Assembly: GCA_009193035.1 (NCBI GenBank)
Contig: SWDT01000001.1
Coordinates: 806,001 to 870,000 of the forward strand
Direction of reading: 5' to 3'
Length of the DNA stretch: 64,000 nt
Source of the DNA: Halicephalobus mephisto
Taxonomy: Eukaryota; Nematoda; Chromadorea; Rhabditida; Panagrolaimidae
Of this stretch, positions 50,325 to 62,164 are shown piece by piece (within the stretch, counting starts at the first letter, position 1; every line of letters begins with the position of its first letter). The notes under the pieces are model-generated. The model worked only from the letters and a program-made list of their open reading frames with translations. It did no database searches and was not told the DNA's origin. The position numbers were made by a program, and so were the translations under genes.

Positions 50325-50665
50325 GGCCAGAGTTCGAGATCGAAGTTCGACTTCAAAGTTAAACATCAGAGTTTGATGTCAAAATCCGACTTCAAAGTTA
50401 AACATCAGAGTTTGATGTCGAAATTCGACTTCAAAGTTAAGAATCAGAGCTTGATGTCGAAATCCGACTTCAAAGTTAAGAATCAGAGTTCGAGATCGAA
50501 GTTTGACTTCAAAGTTAAGAATCAAAGTTTGATGTCGAAATTCAACTTCAAAGTTAAAAATCAGAATTTGATGTCGAAATCCGACTTCAAAGTTAAGAAT
50601 CAGAGCTTGATGTCGAAATTCAACTTCAAAATTAAAAATCAAAGTTGGACGTGAAAATTCAACTT
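50325..50665. repeat. 39-nt tandem array downstream of Caudal
   Basis: Eight copies of a 39-base unit ('gacttcaaagttaaacatca' + 'gagtttgatgtcgaaat'). Because the unit is divisible by three, it reads open as a 13-residue repeat (FDFKVKNQSLMSK) on + and also on -. It begins 40 bases after the Caudal stop and decays towards 50760, so it is more likely 3' satellite than coding. Confidence 0.85.
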
Positions 50666-51150
50666 CAAATTTAAATATTAAAATTAAACTTCAAAGTTAA
50701 ACATCAGAACTCGACCTCAAAGTTAAACTTCAAAGTTCGATGTTGAAATTTAAAATTTTTATGTTAAAATACGACTTTCGAAATCTGGGTTTTTCGTTCT
50801 AAAACGCGACTTATAGGTCATGTTTTAATTCAAAAATCCAGACATTAAACTCCATCGGTTTGAGTAAGATTTTTGAAGTAAAAAATCCTTGTTGTCTCGA
50901 CAGGAAAAGTCCGAATTTCTACCTTGAACTCTGATCGTCAACTTTGATAATATAGAACATAGAATTATTTTGCGATTGTCGCAAAAAAAAAATCCCATTT
51001 TGCCACATTTAAAACAACAATTGTGAACACATCTCATTTCTCGGATATCACTTGTGATATAATTTTGAATAAAAATTTTCAGTAAGTACACATTTAGATG
51101 TTCAATGAGAAAATCTTGATCTTGTTGTCCTAGTGATAAGCCTAAAAACA

Positions 51151-51174
51151 GAAGCCGCTACTGATAGCGGCTTC
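51151..51174. other. Perfect 10-bp hairpin, CTGA loop
   Basis: GAAGCCGCTA-CTGA-TAGCGGCTTC, a perfect stem with tetraloop, followed by TTTGAG on +. It is longer and GC-richer than expected by chance here. It does not match the metazoan histone 3' stem-loop (6 bp). It is unassigned; it may be an RNA processing element or part of a small RNA. Confidence 0.4.
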
Positions 51175-51551
51175 TTTGAGTCGAAAATCAGAGACTCTTT
51201 GAGAGTACCGATAAACTGATAACCCCTCACGCAACGAGATTATCGTCGCCTTGTTAATCATCAACTCAAAAATCAATGACGACGGCGCCAAAACGGATTA
51301 ATCGTATATTCGATTAATCTGAGGAATCTCCACTTGAATAGATTAACAGGGACCAAACTATGCAAATTCCCCAATATTTGCCGCCTTTGAGAATTTTTAA
51401 TTTAAAAAAACATCTATTATTCAACTTGGGGAATTAAAATAACGAATAACAACAAAAATATTCAAGCACCAGCATCGAAAGTTACTCGTATCATTATTGG
51501 CATTATTTCGGAAAATCTACTTCAAATCTAATTCTCTATTGAAAATATAAT

Positions 51552-54500
51552 TCAAAATCTGCTGTTTTCTATTAAAGTTATAATTTCTGCTTCTTTTTTC
51601 AAAACATCTGAAAACGGATGTGTAGAAAGCGGTACAGATCCATCAGACATCAATTCGTAGAAAATCAAAACAGCATCATCTGTTTTTAACAAACTTGGAT
51701 CAACCACCTGAAAAATTTATTATTTTCAACAAAAAAAACTAAACTTACAGTACAACTATCATCATTCAAACAATACCATTTTTCATTTTGTCGAATATAA
51801 GCCACATAATGACCACTACCCATGCCTCCAGTATGTTCAATAAAACCGCTACATTTATATTGTCCAGAAGTCGGAGCAGTGTCATGCATATAAGGACGAA
51901 TATCAAAATTCTCCAAAGGAAACGTAACAGGTCGAGAATCCTTGACATATCCGTAATTACGAGGAGTAAATCTTTTCAAATTAATAATAAAAACAGAAGG
52001 AGCTAGGAACAATTTCATCGATTTCGTCATATAACATTTAGTTTTACATCTTCCACAATCAATCGGATCATCCAAATGTTCTGGATACATTGTTTTTGTC
52101 AAACAATCACGAAGCGAAATATGAGTATTCAATGGTCGAGACAAAACTTTAGCAAATTCCTTTTCGTTTCGAGTATGCAAAACAGATATGATATTACGGT
52201 AAAATAAGCAAAAAGGAATCACCTTCCAGAGGATTCCAATATTTGGAGAAACAGAAAAATCAAATAGGGCGTTGTCGATTGGAATAATACAACCATAACA
52301 AGTTTGTTGATGATGAAGAAAAGGACAATTTTGTCCATCTGAATCCAAATGAATCAAATAAAACGGATATTCGTCTTTTTCCTTGTCATGAAGAGCTTGA
52401 GATCGGTGTTTTTCTTTAGCATTTGTAAAAAGACTTTTCATATTTTTGAAGACTTGAAATACGGCATCATAGATTCCAGCTCGGGAAATTCCTCGAGGAA
52501 AGTACTTTAATATCGGATAACCAGCTGATGACAAACCGAAGGCTCCGTTTTTATGATTTTCTCGAACCAGAAACTGGAAACACATGCTGAATCCCGGATT
52601 CACGTTTTCCGAAGACGCGGAAATCGGCAATTTGTACACAACAAAAGGCTTGTCTTGTTTTCCATTAATAAAGTACTTACTGATCAGAAAATCTCTATTA
52701 ACATTGTCCTGGTACTGAAAATCACACATATTAATTTTCTAATATCCTCAAAACTTACCAACAAGTTACATTTCCTATTAGAGCAGTAAAAAAATAATTT
52801 CTCCGTCGAAAAAGACAATTCTCGAGCAACACCATTCAAAAACTGCTCCAAAGTCATCATCGGAGGAATGTACTGGTAACGGACCTCATATTGAGTGTTT
52901 TCTTCGTTAACAACTGAAAACAATTACAGTATTAACTGAATTAATTTCTACATGAAAAAGTGTAACTTTTAGTCCAGTAACAAATATAAATCGTCACTAT
53001 TATTTTTTAATTTCCATCACAAATACAGAATATTCATAGAAAATGTGACGATTATGCCATATTTTACAATTATTATGAAGTCAAAAGTTATATTCTTTGA
53101 TGTAAAATTGACTCTTCTTTGTCAATTAATTATAATATATAAAAAAACTAACTTTTGACCGAGTAACGAATGCAAATCGTCACTATTATTTTTTAATTTC
53201 TGTCACAATTACGAAATATTCACGAAAAATGTGACGATTGTGTTACATTTCGCGATTATTACATAACCGAAAGTTACGCTTTTTCGTGTGTAACAAACTT
53301 ACTGATAAATTTAATCTCAAGTTCAGTCACGTTATCCAAAGGAAGATTATGAATGAGGAACGGCTCAAAAGTTGGAGAATTGTAATGACATGATCCACAT
53401 ATGAGTTCCGATATCACAACACCTTCACAAAAGTAGCTGATGGGACTAACACCGTTTTTGTATCTTTGAATTTTCCAAGAATCTTCTGGAGAACGGATTT
53501 CTGAAACATCATTTTCCAAATTTTCATTGATCTGAATACGGAGATCATCATGAAGAAGTTCCAAAATGCAATTCAAAGCCTCAGAAGCATCGTGTTGTTC
53601 GTACATCGGGAAATCGGATGTTCTTTTTAGAAAAACATGACAGAAATTTGTCGGATCTAAATAACGACGTTTCTTTTCCCAAAGAACAGCAAAAACATCC
53701 GCAAGAGCGTTGTGGAGATCAGTCTTCGTCTGGATTCCTAATTTCTCAAGGGCCAATGTTGTTTCTTTGGTAAAGAACTTTTTCGAAAATTCAAGATTTC
53801 CGAGACATTGAACAACGGAATTCAGATAACAAGTAAATCCCTTATTCGCCAATCCGGTTGGAAGTTTTTCATCTGTTTCATTATTAGCTTCCACATCAGT
53901 CATTTCCTCATCATCACTACTACCAAACGGATGGTACACGGGCCAGTTGTCTCTTGTACTAGATCGTTCCTCGATCAGAATCGTTCCTTCTGTGATGCAA
54001 CCCACATCGGCTGCTGTTTGATGTTTTCCTACGATGTCTTCCCTGTGTTCACCATCACACATAATAAGTCGAAAACGGTAACTCAGCATGAGTTGTTCAG
54101 TCTTCTGAGTCTTGGCAAAGTATTCATAGATACTAGTGCATCTCGGGACAACAATCAAGGCGAATATCACATAATCCTTGGATGAAGTTCGACGAATGAA
54201 ACTCAGGATCGGAGGATAAAGATCAAAGAAATAGGAGTTAGTTGGTTTCGGCGAGTACCAGTCGTCTGGAAACTGGAAGTCTGGAGCTATTGCTGATAAT
54301 TGAGACGTTGAGCGTTTTATAAACTCTTCGGATCTGTTGCCCATGGTCATTTGAAACAATCTCAGAGGAATGGCGAAAAAGTCTTCCTTGTAACGAAGAT
54401 TCCTCTTCAAAACACATACGGATTTTGATTGCTGTAAAAATCCTATATAAATATAAATCTTAAAAAAAACTCACTGAATGTTTCAGAACAAAGGTCTTCT

Positions 54501-55358
54501 CGATACATAAATCAGCTTCCGTATCCTCTTTCGTAATCACATCCGTTGAATCCAACATCAGGGCATAGGATCGCCGGGAGACGATAACCCAATTGTCAAA
54601 GTTCTCTGGATTCACATGTTCCACGATGTACTTGAAGTATTCAGAAAAGTGAGGATACAGCTCAACGTTGGATTGTAACAACGGCATTTCGAGTAATACA
54701 TGGACGAGTAGGAATATCACTCGAGAAATGGCAAAACTGACATCAGGGTTGCTCATTGCCCAGATCCCGACGTCGGAGGCAGTGACGGCTTCTCCCTCTG
54801 TGGTCAACGTCCGGCAGTTTTCTGGGATTTCACAGTCTTCATATAATTGGATCACTTCTTCTGTGGTCAAATATCCTTTTCCAGATGTATCCCATATATA
54901 AGTGAAATCTAAAAATATAAATAATTAAGTTGAAATTACCCAAATCCTTACTCATAATTCTGTGGGGAAGCGGACCACTAGCAATGCCAGATAGAGTGAT
55001 AATGAAGTCACTGCACACAACTCTACCGGATTGCAGAACATCAGAGAGAATAAACAAGCCCTTGACGATTCTTGGAGGAAGAGCTCGGCCCAGAAGATGG
55101 TTGAAGATGGACTCGTCCCAGTACTTATCAATCAGAGTGAATTTGTTGAACGTTTTTACCGCAATAGGAAGGTTGTCCTCGTCGAAACTGGTCACATTGG
55201 CGAGAACGCTCTCAGTATTTCCGAAGAAACAATCTTGGAGAATTAACTCACGACTCAAGTCAGGTGCCGGGTCTGGTTCTGCAACAACGATCCCATTCAT
55301 TATCAAATTTTCAATATCATTTACCTTTGGAAGTCATGTCGTCATTCGAACCACTCAT
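51552..55358 (-). CDS. USP32-like ubiquitin-specific protease
   Basis: Cysteine deubiquitinase with an EF-hand-type N-terminal half and a split USP domain, the layout of USP32. Exon 1 is 55358-55325; the final exon ends at TGA 51552. The N-terminal part includes FTYIWDTSGKGYLTTEEVIQ (EF-hand-like) and NFDNWVIVSRRSYALM (matching the USP32 NWL region). The catalytic Cys box is GLANKGFTCYLNSVVQC, the zinc ribbon pairs are CGSC and CGRCKTKC, and the His box is GHYVAYI...WYCLNDDSC. Catalytic Cys, His and Asp and the oxyanion Asn are all kept. A linker insert (YDAVFQVFKNM..YPFYLIHLDSDG) aligns with the USP32 YDAVWIQV..YPFTLRVVQKDG region. An intron at about 52917-53303 carries a family B repeat. 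No C-terminal CAAX box is seen: it ends IENSRF. Confidence 0.87.
52955..53295 (+). repeat. Dispersed repeat family B in USP32-like intron
   Basis: Two units. The outer ends 'aaaaagtgtaacttttagtc' and 'aaagttacgctttttcgtg' are inverted repeats, followed by TGTA on the right and preceded by TACA on the left. Confidence 0.8.
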
Positions 55359-57642
55359 CGTAGAGTATTATCACTAAGAATATAAAATATATCTGATAAC
55401 TAGAAGCAACCGTTCCCGAGTGAGACATATATCAGTCCCTCGAGAACTAGCCGTCACAATGCTCTTCCGCGGACCAGTCAAGCTGCCGTTTTCGCGGTGG
55501 GACATCACAATTGCGTTTTACGGCAGAAATCCTAAAATTACCAAAACTACTTATTTCTAAGATTAAGAAATTACATCAGAATCCACAAATGGCAGAAATC
55601 TTAAAGGATTTGTTATTCGTCTGTTTAGTCTTCCAGAATAACGAAATCGAATGTCCTGAGTACATTGTACATTCTACTTAATTATTCACTTTTAAGGTCA
55701 GATTTTTTGTTCTTATTTCTCATATTTAAGCTTCAAAGAAGTTCCACGTCGGAGGACGCCTCGGGGTGTTATTTATCATTCCATAACCACGCACCATTAT
55801 TGTTTTCAGATTCCCACAGAAACTCAGAAGTCGTTGAATTTGGATTTTAAAACTTATTTGGTTTTTATAGCTTATTTGGTTTTTTGAAGCTTATTTGGTT
55901 TTTTCGGAATAAGTAGTAGATGTCTGTAAATCAGTTGGAAGAGGTTTGGAATATCGAAGAAAGTCCGAAAATTACCAGATCGTCTTCAATTTGACAATTA
56001 TCTTCGATCTCATTTCTGAAGCTCGTTCGGAAGAAATCGTTATTGTAAACAAGCAAATTATTAACTTTAAAAAGCTTTAGAATCTGCATAAAGCTTTCGG
56101 CAATCCGGATTTTCCGGATGTTACTTTAGCAGCCGGCGAAATTCAAACAAGTTTTTAATTTTGTTCCATCTTGTTTTATTCACTCTTTTGCTCACGAAAT
56201 TGGATTTCGTCTTTGTTTTCGACAAGAACAACTCAAAATTCAGCTTATTTGTTAACAAAAAACTTGACCTGTACTTTCTGAATATCCGGATTTCCTCAGA
56301 AAAGATCGATCGGATTTTTTCAGACAAGATCGATCGGATTTCGTGATTGTTCCTGTTTTTTCGGAATTACTACTTTCGAGGTATTTTTTGAAACTTATCA
56401 TTATCCCATGGCATCTCGTTTGATTCCTAAAAGAGAAAGTACAAATTATCCTCGTTTTTGAAAGCCGTAATCTCGAACGACGTAAATTTGAATTTATTTT
56501 GCATTTTTTGCGTGAAATAAAAGAAATAAATTAATACTAAATATTTCCTGTTAATTTATTTCGACGATTAAGGCCGAGGATAGAGCTGTTTATTGTTCGT
56601 CGTAAAAACCGTTTTTTTCAGAATTTTCTTATTTTTCGAATTTCGTTTTTGAAAAATTAAAACTTTTATATTTCGAATAAAATTTTAAAATTTTGATATT
56701 TTTGAAGAAAATTAAAACCATTTTTAAATATGGCATTTTTCTATTTAATTTATCGAAAATAGGAGCTAATTCCACTTGCTAACATTACTAACAGCCTTTT
56801 TGCCTGGGGAAATATTTCTTTTTCATCTTTTTCATGACTCAGCTATAAGTAATGTAAAATCGTTTTTGAGAATTTGCCGAAATGAGTGTTTCGAACTTTC
56901 GTTTTATTTCTCTAAACATGTCAAACGCGAAAACTGTCACAATCTCCTTGACGTCGGCCTGTTCCTGAACGAAAGCACTTTTCTTCCTGATGAATTCAGT
57001 TCAACATTTTTCAAGAATTTCGCGGATTTAGATTCTTATTGGAGTTCCCACACGATTTGGTAAAAACACGTTATTTAAAAACTTTTTTAGGAAGCTTGCA
57101 GATCTGGAAGCCAGTGGTCTTCACACGCCTGAATTGTTGCATTGTCGTGAAGTCGTTATTTGTCTTGTGTCCCGACTTCGTTGTTTCTTATTTTTCGTGG
57201 GAATTTTGGGGGATAAAATCCGAGATATTCCGTTCTTCTCTTAAACCTTATTACCAATAAGAAAAAGTTTGTTTTATTTCAATTTTATGAACTCAAAAGA
57301 GTTCCGAAGAGCTTGACCTGTCAAGAGGCGGTGCCATGTCGTTTTTGAGAACTTTTTACTCAGCTAATTGTACCCCTCATATTCCACCGTTTCCAATCAC
57401 TCCGTTTTACGACAGAACGGAGAACTCTCGTCTGTCCAGATTTAATTTAAATGCCCTTTTCGGCGTGGATATAAATGTCCCATTACCTCTGAAAATAGCT
57501 GATGAACAGGAGGGCACCGCCTGGCTTCCGACAATGTCCCCTCCGTCAATAAGAGTTTCAATTTCCCCGACGAGTTTCCGTGGAATATTTTTCTCTTTTT
57601 TTATTAACATTCATCCAGTTTCAATAATTAATTTGTTCCAGA
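55359..57642. other. Intergenic between divergent USP32-like and tachykinin receptor genes
   Basis: No supported gene. 55850-55910 has three copies of 'cttatttggttttt', and 56286-56345 a duplicated 'agatcgatcggattt' block. The open frame at 57336-57600 (+) has no family match and is probably receptor 5' UTR; it ends at the acceptor before the receptor start. Confidence 0.5.
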
Positions 57643-59322
57643 ATGCAGAATATAACTCTCCAGAGCTTGGCAGACAAATACCACAATGATACCGTACTCC
57701 GGGAAATTGCCCATTACGTCTGCACCCATTCTAACACGATTTCTCCTCTTCTGGATCTCCAATGCGAGGAATTCCCCATCACCCACAGTATGTCTGTACA
57801 GATATTCGTCGCAACAGCATTTACACTGTTGATAATATCCGCTCTCATCGGGAATTCGGTTGTTATGTGGATCATACTGTATTCCAAGGTCATGAGGAGA
57901 AGTTTCAATTTTTTCCTGTTCAATATGGCGTTTGCTGATTTCCTCATGGCTTTGTTGAATGCCGGATCGACGTGGTCTTTCAATTTTTACTACGATTGGT
58001 GGTTTGGAAATTTTTGTCCAATAAACAATTTTTTCGGAATAGCTCCGACTTGTATCAGGTTTGTTTTTATTTTTTCTAAACTTTCAACATTATTTTTTTA
58101 GCGTTTTTACTATGATGGTCGTCAGCTGGGATCGGTATGTTTTCGAACGCGGATTTCATTTTTAAAAAACATTTCAGTTGTGCTGCGGTCGTGAATCCCC
58201 TGAGGAAACGCCAAATGAGCGCTAGATGTACTGTTTTTATAATTTTATTCATCTGGCTCCTAGCAACGGTGATATCATTGCCTGCGGCGATTCCTGCGAG
58301 AGTAGATCGACAGTATTTTTATTCAATTTCAAAAAAAAACTTAAATGAAAGAAAAATTTGTCATAATGATTTCGAATATAAATTTCTGTGAGTTTTTTTT
58401 GCAAATATAATGTTTATTATTTCGTTCTTCTCGAATTTCTCTTTCCAATTAGTCCGGAATGAGCAATTTGGAATGTTTTTTGTAATTTAATCCAGAACTA
58501 TGAGTCAATTATCCGATTAAATTAATTTCAGATATGACAACTTTCTTTTCGCTATCCAATTTGTGATACCGCTGTTTGTGCTGTCCTTCACTTATGGGAG
58601 AATCGTCTTCACGTTCAGAAGGAATTCGTTTTTTGCGAACCCGAGTCTGACTAAAGCGCCCCAGCACATGAGAGCAAAGAGACGAGTGGGAGCGATTTAA
58701 TTTTATCGATATATCACGCACTTTCAGGTTATAAAAATGCTAGGTCTGGTGGTGTTCATTTTCATGATTTGTTGGGCTCCATATCAGCTGTATCATCTCT
58801 TCCTGGAAAGACTCTTGACGGATTTCCTTGTGGCGAGTTACATGTACATGGTATGATGAATTTCGAAAAATTATGACTTGTGTTCATGGATATTGACAAA
58901 GTAGTTTTCAGTGCTTCTACTGGATGGCGATGAGTGCGTGTGTATATAATCCAATTATCTATTGTTACTTTAATATGAGGTTTTTTGTTGTTTTCGAGAC
59001 GAAATGACGATTGCTATTCAGGTTCCGTCTGGGATTCAGATTCGCCTTCAGATGGCTTCCTTGCATCTCGTGGACACAACAAGAACACGAAAATAACCAG
59101 TTGTTCCCGGACATCCGACCTCTGACCTCCAGTACTGCTCTGAAACCCGATTTGCTCAACAGTCGATATAACACCCATTCTTCTTATTCCCTAGGAAAAC
59201 ACAACGATATGTCCCTCACACATCGGAAGCAACAGCAACTGTGCAGGAGCAATTCCTCCAAAAAACTACTTCTGTCTCCCGTCGTCACGACGGACAAGCT
59301 CATGAGCAGCAATACTAAATGA
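57643..59322 (+). CDS. Tachykinin-receptor-like GPCR
   Basis: Rhodopsin-class neuropeptide receptor. Seven exons (57643-58058, 58102-58134, 58178-58387, 58532-58685, 58728-58850, 58912-58979, 59022-59322), 434 aa. TM1 has GNSVVMWIIL, TM2 NFFLFNMAFADFLMALLN, TM6 FIFMICWAPYQLYHLF and TM7 CFYWMAMSACVYNPIIYCYF followed by RFRLGFRFAFRWLPC, the latter very characteristic of tachykinin receptors. N-glycosylation sites (NIT, NDT) lie in the N-terminus. The TM3 end reads SWDRC instead of DRY across an exon junction (58134/58178); no other donor there keeps the frame. The ECL1-ECL2 disulphide cysteines are present. The ATG is one base after a TTCCAG acceptor. The gene is convergent with the class B receptor, stops 374 bp apart. 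Confidence 0.9.
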
Positions 59323-59696
59323 TGGTCTCAGACCACTTGATTTGTTTTTAAAATGTCACGGAAAGGGTCTTAGAAAGTAAATGTAAATATCTCTAAGGGA
59401 TGCTCTCCAAAAATTGAAAACAAAAACCTACATCCGGTCAAAGGTTGTGGGAGGCAATTTCGAAAATGAACTAATCCAGACTTATTTAATGAATTTCGTT
59501 TATTTTGCACGACTTGCGAAATAACAAAGAACGGAAACGCATTGTCGACAATTTATACATGAAGTCGTTTAATGTTGAGCTGTGACGACATGAAGGTAAG
59601 ACGAATATATAAATTCTCCGTTGTTGGTCAAGTGACGTCATTCAAAAAGGATATTTTCCTGAATCCAAAGTTTTATTCATGAAAGAAATAACAAAC
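59323..59696. other. Short spacer between convergent receptor genes
   Basis: 3' UTR space for both receptors. No repeat or gene recognised. Confidence 0.5.
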
Positions 59697-62164
59697 TTAC
59701 TTAGTTCCATTGCTCTGGTCAATCTCGTACTCGTTTTCACGGATACAGGATTTAAGAAGTGTGTTTTCGTTTGTGGAACAGTATGAAAAATGAGACTCGC
59801 TGGCAGTTGAATTATTGCGGTTCGAACTGCAATCACACGAAGACAGCTGAAAAATGGTCGATTTTCGGTTTTTTTGCTTCAAACCAACCGTGGAAGGAAG
59901 AAGTAACTTCAAATTCGGAGAATCTACAGTAGATTCTTTGGTATTGCCGTTTCCATCAAGAGAAGTTGTCACGTTACCGTTTCTGACCTGATAATAAGAA
60001 GCACACGATCTTGATCCTCTTCTGAGTTCATTTGAGGAGGTATGTCGAAGTCGATATCGATTATAACAGCTTTTAATGACAGCCTGCACCTCACGATTCT
60101 AAAACAATTTAAGTTTAAAAATAAAGGAAAAAGAAAAAACTAAAAAAAGAAAATTAAATTAAAAATTAAGGAAAAATAAAAATAAAATGAAAGTAAAAAT
60201 AAAAATAAATTTAAAATTTAAATTTAAAAAAATTAAAAACTAACAGTAAAGCAGTAAATAATTGCGATGAATAGGCCTTGGTACATGTAAGTGAAGGAAG
60301 CACAGTAGGTCCATATACTGAAGTACTGAAAATTGGATTTTAATAATTTTTAAAATTGTTAAAATAACTCACAACTATGTTTTCTTGAGTAGGTGTTAAT
60401 GGAATTGTCTGCATTATGTTCGGAATTCCGAGGAGAAAAATCAACATCAAAGCTGCTTTTACACTTTTTCTAAAATAATAAAGTTAATTTTCAAAAATTT
60501 CAAATTTAATTTACTTCATTCTGTCGACTTCGCTGGTGACATGGGATTCACCGACTTTCGACCACAACACCCGTAGCACATTTCCGATGAAGAATCCATT
60601 TACCTAAATTGATTCGATATTGTTTTTACAATGTGAAGAGATCTACAAAGTTTATACTTTTCGTTTCACTGGCAGAGACCAGATAGTGAGCTCCGCAAAA
60701 GGTTACAAAAAACCTTTCCAATTGCCCTAATTTTAAGCATATAAGCATGGTGGGTTTCGGCTTCCGACACTCGGTCAACCTTTTGCAACTTTTTTTACAT
60801 ATAAGCCTATGTTTATATGCGTAAAATTAGGGTAATAACAACAAAGACTTTTCCGCCCGCGTCTTTTTCTTTTCGTTGCGGGACCTTTCTTTCCCAAATT
60901 TTCCTCTTTTACGTGGACGGGAAACACGTATTTATTTGGCCTTTTTTCTATCATTCCTTTTTCGATTCCGTCGAAAACAGTGATAAAAAACTTACGACTA
61001 ACTGCAACATCCGCGGTCCGTCCAATATCCAGAATTCCGGTTCTAAGTAGTAGGATCCCAAACAACGCTCCATTTTGCCGTTTTTCTTCAACCATATCAC
61101 CAACAACCAAATGCATGTATGTACTAGTGGAATACCGTAACCTGCTAGTAAATATGGTGCTAGTTTCGGTTCCATGTTAAAAACTGTCAATACTAGTTGA
61201 TTGTGGAGGTAAACACCCTCAAGGAACATCCACCAGAAGGCCACGGACTTGAAGTACTCCAGGAGGAAAAACGTCAATTCGCAGACAAACACCTGTATTT
61301 TAAGTTATTTTAAAAATATATATATAGTTATTTACCATTGTGTTTATTGTTTTGCCTTCCGGATTTGCGTGAACATGACCCAACTTGTCGGTGAATATAA
61401 GGTCGATGTAGAGGATCAGACGGATGATCACGACCATGAGGATGGCGATCATCAGATGCAAATGGAGCATATTACGAAATACCCTTAATCGACGGAAACA
61501 GGAAAATATCAGAACACCGAGAATCAGACTTATCAAAGACAACCCGAGTCCGATGAACTCCAATTTCCTCACGTTTTTCGCCACGTCTTGGGCAATCTGA
61601 AAAAACATATAAACCACTCATGTTCGAAGTGAAAACAAACCCCTAAAGAACCGTTGTTGAGGTTCTTCATGATGTCGATGACTTCTTGCGTGAAACACAT
61701 GGTGAAATTTGTCCATCCATGACTTCTTGAAAAATCATCTTCTGTTTTCCCCATCCATCGTCCTGATTTGTGACAGAATTTTGTAATATTTTCTAAAATT
61801 TCATAAAAAAATAGTTTTAACCAATTTAGAAAACGCACTGGTTGGGTCGAGTCCCTTGAGAGGAGGACACTGGAGGGTTATGCTGGAATTCGCCGGCGTC
61901 GCTGGCCAACAGAGTACTGTGTCCCATGTTGCATTGCACCACATACTACCATCGGCTAAAAATATATAATTAATCAATTACGAAATGTATTTAGATTTTA
62001 CAGGTGTCTGGAAACGCCGGGAGTCCCGAACGCTCGAGGGCTTCCAAACACTGTTCCATCGTTTCTGCGAGGTTCGAACGGAGCCCTTCAAGGACCAAGA
62101 GACCATTGGATGTAACATTCTGGGCCGAGTGTTCGTCGACGGAAAACCCGCCGAATGTGGACAT
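59697..62164 (-). CDS. pdfr-1: Class B (secretin-family) GPCR, PDF-receptor type
   Basis: Peptide receptor coupled to cAMP; the PDF type controls locomotor state and mate search in nematodes (family knowledge). Nine exons (62164-62002, 61955-61839, 61792-61641, 61596-61336, 61292-60996, 60603-60515, 60469-60373, 60325-60245, 60098-59697), 552 aa. The hormone-binding domain has CNATWDTVLCWPAT and a C..SGRW end. TM regions include NMLHLHLMIAILM, FWWMFLEGVYLHNQLVL, LAGYGIPLVHTCIWLLVIW and TYMYQGLFIAIIYCFTNREVQ. The loop MKKSVKAALML and the tail NELRRGSRSCASYY favour PDFR over calcitonin or CRF types, from memory. No signal peptide precedes residue 1 and an acceptor lies 4 bases before this ATG, so an upstream signal exon may exist. 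Confidence 0.85.
60690..60840. repeat. Inverted repeat in class B receptor intron 5
   Basis: 'gccctaattttaagcatata' and its near-complement 'tatatgcgtaaaattagggt' flank a short spacer. Further out, 'gcaaaaggtt' pairs with 'aaccttttgc'. A hairpin MITE-like insertion is likely. Confidence 0.6.

Larger units (their letters stand above)
50288..51551. other. Intergenic between convergent Caudal and USP32-like genes
   Basis: Apart from the 39-nt array and the hairpin at 51151-51174, I see nothing coding. 51230-51300 is slightly GC-richer. Confidence 0.5.

Noticed and set aside
50301..50654. Long repeat protein FDFKVKNQSLMSK x8
   Set aside because: Satellite-driven open frame on both strands with no start context or conserved neighbour; not called as a gene.
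56121..56346. Overlapping open frames on both strands near 56.2 kb
   Set aside because: Low-complexity AT sequence with a duplicated GATCGATCGG block; no coding signal.
57336..57640. Open frame before the tachykinin-like receptor as a longer N-terminus
   Set aside because: It is separated from the receptor frame by a splice acceptor directly before the receptor ATG and has no signal peptide.
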